A DNA stretch of 64,000 bases, taken from positions 302,071 to 366,070 of the forward strand of contig WTPW01000344.1 in assembly GCA_009809945.1 (NCBI GenBank), in the 5' to 3' direction. The position numbers were made by a program, and so were the translations under genes. Positions 57,043-64,000 of this stretch are shown here, one piece after another (positions within the stretch are counted from its first letter, which is position 1; each line of letters starts with the position of its first letter). The stretch comes from Gigaspora margarita (taxonomy: Eukaryota > Glomeromycota > Glomeromycetes > Diversisporales > Gigasporaceae). The notes under the pieces were generated by a model. That model made no database searches, was not told the DNA's origin, and worked only from the letters and a program-made list of their open reading frames with translations.

Positions 57043-60000
57043 TCAGTAGTGTAACTCAATATCTACTCTTCGGTGTCTTCCCTCCATTACTTGTTCAACG
57101 TCTTGTATTATAATTCCTATTTTCTGATTCGTATTTGGATTGAGGTATGTTGACAAGTATCTTTCCACAAAATCTTGTTTCTGTTCCAGAGTTAGGTGAG
57201 TCTTGTTCTTTTTGTCTTCTTTTTTGGCCCACTTGTCCAGGCTTTTTAGGAGTACTTCTCTTATTCCAGTTTTGTTTATCACACAACACAACTAGTGTTT
57301 TTCTTCTTCAATTTCATTCATATATATTGGGCATATAGGATTTGGATATTTTTCTTTCTGTCTGATGTGTAAATTTAATGCAACTAGCAATTCATTAGTT
57401 ATCAGTTTCACTATGAATGCTTTTATCTTTGACTTGCTACCACTTGCAAATCTTGTCATTGTCCTGTATTTGTAATTAATCAACTCATATGTTACCAACC
57501 AATTTACTCCTTTCTTATTCGCAATTTTACTGATTCTTTTTTGGCTCAGCTATTGTACTTTATATTTGGCTCTGTACAGCTCATTTAGTAGTTTATTACT
57601 TGTAAGTGCTACTGCTTCATTATTTATTATGAGCATATGATTCTCAGTTATTAACCTCTGCACTTTTATATCTGTTATTCTTGTAGAAATTGACTGTTGT
57701 CAGACTAGATCTTTGTTCTACTTGCTTTTTATTGTTATTTGTTTGCAGTTTAATACAATCATTACTGCTTGTATGATCCTGTTAAATTGTGTTTCTCGAT
57801 TTGGTTTCTTTGATATGTTCTTAGACTACGAGTAGTATTTAGTTGTTTTATTTCTTTGTAATTTATGGTTAACTTCACTCTGCTATTTTCTTTTAGGCTT
57901 GCTCCCAAACTTCTGATTGCTATTAGTGCATTCTTTAATGGAGATGGCCATGTTTTTGCTATTAGTGACATCTGAACACCTGTGTTCACGATTTCCCAAC
58001 TGACTGTTGACTGTATTTGGTCTACCATTACCACGTTGTTTGTAATTATTAAATTTACTTTAACCATTTTTGGTACCCTTAGACTTCAATATACCGACTA
58101 TAACTCTTGTGTTATTTCAGAGAACTGTTTGGTTATTGTAAATATAGTTTGTTCTCTACCAGATAGATAAAAATTTCTAATGTCTCTCTAATTCTTTTCT
58201 TCTTTATGAATTCTCCCTTCTAGCAGTTCTCTGATATCAGCATGAATTTTCTTTTTTCTATCTATTACTACTCCTAATAGTACTTCTGCTACTCTTTTGA
58301 AAAAGCAAAGTTTGCCTTTATTGATATTCAGTTTACATCCTTTGCACCATGTTAGTTTGTTTCCCTCACATTGCCAGTGTGCAATAGTAATTTCCTTTCT
58401 AATTTTGCGATTTTTCCCTATTTATCATTTGCTGTATATATCCAATATTCTTTGTCTGCTTGCTATATTTGTTGTGTAAATGGATTTTTTTCTTCTTTTT
58501 CACTTGGGTGTTCCATCTTGGCCAACATTTGTTGCATTTCAGTAAACTACTTAGGGGTTTTTTCTGTTGCTATCTTCTTTGTGTTATTTTGTACTCTCAT
58601 CCAACTCATCACTTAAGAGCAGTCTTTATTTAGGAGGTGTTCGATAAATATTATTCTGTGTCTATTCGTGCTTTCTTTTATTTTGTTGCCACCTTTTATT
58701 CTATGTAGTACCCTATTAATAGACTTTCTCTTTTTTTAGTAGTTTTGGCCATTCACCCTGATAGCTTGATACTTGTAGCCCGTGATAATATAATGTTTTG
58801 ATTTGTTGTGCTGTGTTTGTTTTGTCTTTTTTTCTTGCAAAAACTGGGTTTTCTACCAATATCAATTCCAGTATTAGTGCAGCATTTTGGAGTTGTTGTA
58901 TTCTTACTTTTAGTAGCAATTTCAAGAAGTCTATTGCTTTTAGTATTTTTGTTAAAGTACATATGTGATTTGTCATCATAATTTGTTCTACTGTTTTGAG
59001 CCCATATATCTGTGGATGTGTAATTGTACTATTTGGTACCCCTTTTGCTATACCAGATTTTTGTTTTATTATCTTAACACATTGGTTTGTGAGTTTCGTC
59101 ATCACTGTATCTCTTAGTGTTGTATTCTGGGTTCAGCATCTCAACCTTGTAAGTAGTACAGTATTTATTATATACACTGCTTTCTTCTCTGTTATTTTTG
59201 CAGTCAATAACCTTTTCAAGTCTTCTTCCATCTCTTCTGCTATCTTTTGTTGCACCTGCTTATTATTTTTTGTTTCAACTGTAATAGCACTTTAGATATT
59301 TTAGCATGTTGCATTTTTCCATGTTCAGGATTTTTGCCCTATAAACTCAGCTACCAGCTCTGTAATTTGTAAGTTCGTCAATAGTACTGATTTGGTGGAG
59401 TTAACTGTGATATTGGCTAATGTGTAAAAGGATTTTGCGATTTTGAGTATTTCTTCTTATCATTGTTTCGTGTGTGCTAACTACATACTGTTATCTATGT
59501 AAGCTAGGCAGGTTGTGCTGTACTTTAACCACTCGTTTCTTCATCTATTACTCTTGTAGTCAACCTATATCTATTACAATTTCTAGTTATACATCTTATT
59601 AATGAGTCATAATATATTCTCTAAAGCACTGGAGAGAACATTTTTCCTTGATCTAACTCGTCCTTTACTGTGTATTGATCTGTCAAGCCATATTCAGTAA
59701 TTACTCTATTTTCTCTATTTTGTAGCACATTGATTATTGTATTCATGATTTTATCTGGTATTTTTACTCTTTTTATGTCTAGCCTCACTAGGGGCACGTG
59801 CACTGTATCATAAGCCTAGGACATATTTTGTGATAAAATCCAAAACTCCTTCTGATTTATATGAGCATCTTCTAGCATATATATTAGGTATTGGATCGGA
59901 GTGATAGTGGAGTTGTTCAGTAATGCAGCATAGTTCTTGGGAGCTAGGATCTCGTATCTACTTAGCACCATGTTTAGTCGCTTGGTTACAACTTTAGTAA

Positions 60001-62010
60001 ATATTTTCTGAATGTGCTCTATTAACATAATCAGTCGTGTTCTGTTTAGTTCTTCTTTATAATTTGCTTTAGTAATAGGCCACACTAGCCTTTTTTCTAC
60101 AATTGTGGTACCTCTTCTAGTAACAAGCATGCATTGAAGATTTGTCTTAGTTTGTCTAGCGCTTTGCATGTTAGTTGTTTTAACATTTTGTTCGAGACCC
60201 CTTCTGGTCCTGTTGCTTTCCTATTCAGACTGTCTTTTATTAATAGGTCTAATTCTTCTTGGCTGATATCCTTTATTGTTGTTTTGAACTAACTAGGGTT
60301 GATTTGGTCGCTAGGGTTGTACTCCACTATCCAATCTTGCCATATTGGTATTGCAGACTAGTTCATATTAGTCCTTTTTGAGAAGTGTTCCTCTACCTCT
60401 TTTTTTATTCTTCTCATATCTGTTATAATTGAATCCTTCTGTTTCAGATTATTTAGTGTTACAGGAGCCACTTTACATTTTAGCACACTTTTAATTATTC
60501 CTTTGGTGTTGTCTGTGAATTTTCTCTTCTTCTAATCACATGTGATTGGATTCATTCTCTTTTCTTCTTTTGATTCTCCACTTCTCTAGCCTTGTGTAGT
60601 GCCTTCCTAAGTTTGTCAATTTGTTGTTCAGGCTTTGTCATATTCTCTGTATGCCAGAACATCACACTTACTATTGGAATTTTGTGTTCAGTTGCTCATT
60701 TTACATACTCTAATTCTTTATTTATTTGCATCATGCACTCCTTATATGATAATGGTATTGGCAGTTTTTTACAGAATCTGTATATACCATTCACTTTTTT
60801 AAGAGCATTATGGAGTGTTGTCACTTTCATGGTAAATGTGTAATATTCTTTTGAGCATATTTGTGCTTTTTTTATGTGCTTTTTTGCTGCTTGTTTTATT
60901 ATTGAGTTCCACACATGCCAAGCTTTGTTTAATTCTCATATGTTTGTTATTTCTTCTATTTTCCATTCCTCCACCATTTTTTTGCCAATAAATTTTCTAA
61001 ATTCTGTCCAATCTTCCTTGAAGGTTTTATCATATTGCTAACACTTCCTAATTGTTTTCTTTTTTCTTCGTGGCTTTGCTCTGAGATTAATCTTCCAACT
61101 TGTTTTCAAAATTATATGGTCACTGTCTATTATTCCATCTGTCTCCCATAGCTCGGGTTTCATAAATTTGTGAATTACTTCTGCATTTATCTATATGTCA
61201 TCGATTTGACTAGCTGACTGGTTCCTTTTCCATGTCATATCCATTATAGCAAAGAAATTCAGGCTACTTAATACATTGTTTTTTTAACAAATTGCCAAGT
61301 AACTGTGTTTGACTCTTGCTTTTCTTTCTTGTGATATTATCATTAAAATCTCCCATTGTTATTACCAACATGTTTTTTCTTCTAGCTTGCTGAACCCATT
61401 CTAAGACTTTATCTTGAGTGTTTTGTAATAATCCTTTACCATTACTGGGTATATATGTACTTATAATTCTTACTTTCATATTACGTGATAGGTACAAATC
61501 TACTAGCACTCCCGTACCAGGTATTTTGTCAATATTATGAATATATTGTTATAGTTGTGGAGCCAACATCAATGCTGTTCCCAGACTAGTTTCTCTTTTG
61601 TTTTTATCTATACCATCGTAATTAGTAGTGAATATTTTATAATAGGGGTTAGATAGTGCTAAGTTACCTATAGAACTCTGGGCTATTTTTGTCTCTGTGA
61701 TCAAAACTATATATAGATTCTGGGTTGCACAAAACTCTATCTTTAGTTGGAATTTAGTTGCAGTATTGTTTCCTGCACGTTGTGCATTGCAATATTTAAT
61801 TTATCTAGACTTTGTATAGTTATATGGCTTATTTCATTCTTTGTATTTGTATTGCCTCGCAGATTGTTTGTATTGTTTGTGTTGATTTCTTTCTTATTTG
61901 TGTCTATTGGTCTGATATATTTTTGTTTATTAGTAGATTGTTCCCTGTTTGGCTTTTGCATCATTGTTTGTTCATTCATTATTTGGTGGCTTGAAAGAGG
62001 TTCCATTCTG
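57043..62010 (-). pseudogene. LINE ORF2: endonuclease, reverse transcriptase, RNase H
   Basis: Order along the minus strand: endonuclease start L-N-I-A-M-H-N-V-Q (about 61790) and I-I-S-T-Y-I-P-S-N ... M-G-D-F-N-D-N (61470-61340). Reverse transcriptase N-R-T-R-L-I-M-L-I-E-H-I-Q-K-I-F-T-K-V-V (about 60030) and N-M-S-K-A-Y-D (59820) follow, with D-Q-G-K-M-F-S-P-V-L (59625). The catalytic YxDD position has decayed to A-Y-I-D-N (about 59490). Then comes an RNase H-like W-P-S-P-L-K-N-A-L-I-A-I (about 57930), and a closing C-P-I-Y-M-N-E-I-E-E-E-K-H ... C zinc-like motif near 57300. It cannot be active. Confidence 0.78.
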
Positions 62011-62159
62011 GGTAGGGTAAGTCATTTAGTGCATTTAGATGTGAAGGTAGTACTGTTGCTCCAAATTGTTGTAATAGGATTTCCATTGCTCTAGATAAGT
62101 TATCATAAGTTGACACCAGAAATATGTCACTATTTTCTATACTATTCTCAGTTAGATAT

Positions 62160-63520
62160 TCCTTTAATTTCTCAATTGAGTTTGTACTTCATCCAATTCA
62201 TTATTTTCCATTTTTTTATCTTCCTTAATATCTATCCAGCTATCAGGTATTTTCTGGAAGAAGTAATGACATCTTAATAGGTGCACTGTTTCTATCAGCT
62301 GCTTGGAAGTTTCAATGGGAATCATAAGATTGATATATAATTGTATATGATCTTCTGATAAAGCCAGTTTATCTGTCAGATTTAGTTCTGAATATTCACT
62401 TGTGAGTGGTATTGGATATCTGTACCTATTTTCAATTTCTTTCATAAACTCAAACAATTCTTCATGATTTTTATGGGAAATTCATATATTTTTTGTATTT
62501 CCACTTTCTTGGGATCTTTTGGTAACTGTGCTTTTGACTTAATGAAGTCATTGGGTAGTTTAATGAAGGCATAGAATTTTCGTAGCATGTTGATATGCTT
62601 CTTGAAATTATCTCTATTTTTGGGGTAAACAGAAATGAGTTTCTAACCACAGGGTGTAGTTCTTGCAGTGATAAGTGCAATTTTTTCTTTTTTGAATGTA
62701 GTTTAAAGTAACATCTCTTAACTAACTTCTGACCATTAATGGGAATACTTTTATATAAATATATTGAGTTTTTGGGTCATAGGGAGTGGAAGCCTTTTAT
62801 TTTTGAAGTAGTCTTCACCTAATTTTTTAAAAGAGAAGACATGTTATAGGGTTCTCACTACGGGTCCTGTTTGTTTTTTTTATTGGTAATTCAAACTGTA
62901 GCATCTTTCTGATATCTTTCTTAATCAAATCTGAAGATTCCAGTAAATTTTTACTTTTGATCACTCTGACCAATGCATGCACTTCTTCAAATCTAATATG
63001 AGTTTTAATTGCAGCGAAGCCCATTTTATAGAATAGATCTCTAGTAAATTTATGTGGGTCTTTTCTATTCATGTCCAAACTTTTCACCAAGTCAGTCATC
63101 AGTTTTTTCTTTAATATAGAATGTAATTGGTCTTTGTTTGCTTTATTTGTTACCATTATTACATTATGAACTTGTTTGTATTTTTTCATCAATGTGTAAT
63201 ATAGCCGTTGATATTCATCCTGATGCTGTGGTCTGTTTCCATTTGCCTGTGTAAATGTTTTAAAAAATGCTGTATCTCAATGTTTGAATTTCAAACTAAT
63301 TGCCTCTGGCAACATATTCTTCATTGGTCTAGTTTGTATTTTATATCTCAATAGTGCCTCTAGTTCTGTTAGTGATTCGAATGCTTTAACTATTCTTTCT
63401 AGGTACCATACTTGTTCATCAAATTCTTGTGTTACTTTATTTGCTATTGCATTAATTATTTCATGTTTCCACATCTTTTCTTGTACTGATTCTTCGTATA
63501 CTTTCTTTTTTGGCACTCTA
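62160..63520 (-). pseudogene. LINE ORF1-like region
   Basis: Helical, charged frames at 63516-63277, 63192-62827, 62680-62471 and 62457-62164 are separated by shifts or stops but have coherent coding texture (e.g. EKMWKHEIINAIANKVTQEF). Their position upstream of the endonuclease suggests ORF1 or the N-terminal part of a single long polyprotein. No domain was recognised. Upstream sequence to 64000 is of the same kind. Confidence 0.5.
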
Positions 63521-64000
63521 TTTCCTGTGTCCCCCTGGAGTACTTCACTGTATGATCTCTGTTTTCTTATTAGATCTAATTGTAGTGGTTGATTCAGTTT
63601 CCATTCTGTTCTGCCTGTCTTGTTCTACTAATTGTGCACCTAATTCCTTTTCTGCCTCTCTCTTTTATTTGGGGTGCTAGCATTATCTCTGACCGTATCC
63701 ATCACCTGCATGTCATCAATCTGATTCTCCCTTTCCTGATTTGGTCAATTATCTAATAGTATTGTAATTTCCTTGTGGGTATTTTGGTCGATCAACTCAG
63801 GCTTTGCTTGTTCTGGCACTACTATTTCTATTTCCAGTGTGTTTTGATTATCCATTATGGCATTGATGTCATTTCCTCATTTGATAACATAATCTGTTGT
63901 TTTTTCGGGAGTGAGCTAGATTTTTCACTTTTTTGGATTATTTCTTCACTAGATTGATGTTGGGTTTTAGGCTTCTTATGTTTTTTGTTTGTGTTTTTGA

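Larger units (their letters stand above)
56680..64000 (-). mobile_element. Decayed LINE retrotransposon, 5' end beyond the window
   Basis: The minus strand carries, in LINE order, an ORF1-like helical region, an endonuclease/reverse transcriptase/RNase H ORF2, a terminal cysteine/histidine motif and an A-rich 3' end (T-run at about 56683-56692 on the + strand). All frames are broken by stops and shifts. Related to, but a different copy from, the remnant at 14280-16790. Confidence 0.78.

Noticed and set aside
58297..62094. Plus-strand hydrophobic open frames in the last 7 kb
   Set aside because: They are antisense to the LINE coding frames. Their Phe/Val/Ile/Cys-rich composition is the complement of Lys/Asn/Thr-rich codons.

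Overview
The window is eukaryotic and very A+T-rich. It has short introns with GTRAGT-type 5' sites and YAG 3' ends, a few assembly Ns, and dense decayed transposons. A split TKL-type protein kinase fused to ribonuclease-inhibitor-type leucine-rich repeats, degenerate LINEs with an RNase H domain, a FAR1-MULE-SWIM transposase and Tc1/mariner remnants together suggest a repeat-rich early-diverging fungus. I think an arbuscular-mycorrhizal (Glomeromycotina, Rhizophagus-like) genome is most likely; this is inference from gene style, not a database match.

The outstanding feature is a split gene on the + strand at 874-9552. Five short-to-medium exons (874-2071) give a degenerate Ras-like GTPase domain, and a sixth (2269-2423) adds a helical tail. 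Then, instead of ordinary exons, comes a roughly 5.8 kb tandem array (2424-8257). Its ~81-bp unit is an intron-like sequence that ends in ...TTACAG and restarts with GTGAGTATAAATTTC, with exactly three bases between the AG and the GT. I count 57 such microexons: 56 are single codons and one is six bases. The introns are nearly copies of one another, but the triplets vary freely (23 codons, 15 amino acids) and none is a stop. The exon before the array ends in phase 0 and the exon after it (8258) begins in phase 0, so any subset of microexons keeps the frame. The reading is a protein segment of up to 58 residues written one codon per exon. The 3' exons (8258-9552) encode a helical C-terminal region damaged by a T-run frameshift and by a 227-bp MITE.

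9.9-43 kb is mostly repeats: TA-flanked MITEs, three giant foldback palindromes (about 12.9-13.8, 17.2-17.7 and 26.1-27.0 kb), a LINE remnant (14.3-16.8 kb), a satellite of self-complementary TTAGTC/GACTAA words, a tandem array of palindromes (23.3-24.7 kb), and a 3.8-kb Mutator-like element (28231-32056). The MULE has a 9-bp target duplication, and an empty-site copy of its insertion locus survives at 38.5-39.2 kb. Broken protein fragments lie between 32.9 and 37.8 kb.

43-54 kb holds the kinase-LRR gene (46277-49314, 19 repeats of 28 residues, three apparent one-base deletions). It is bracketed by two near-identical 2-kb non-autonomous elements in direct orientation (43573-45611 and 52244-54263).

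54-64 kb holds a G+C-richer pseudogene fragment, a complete but dead Tc1/mariner element (54916-56610) and a decayed LINE on the minus strand running off the window end.
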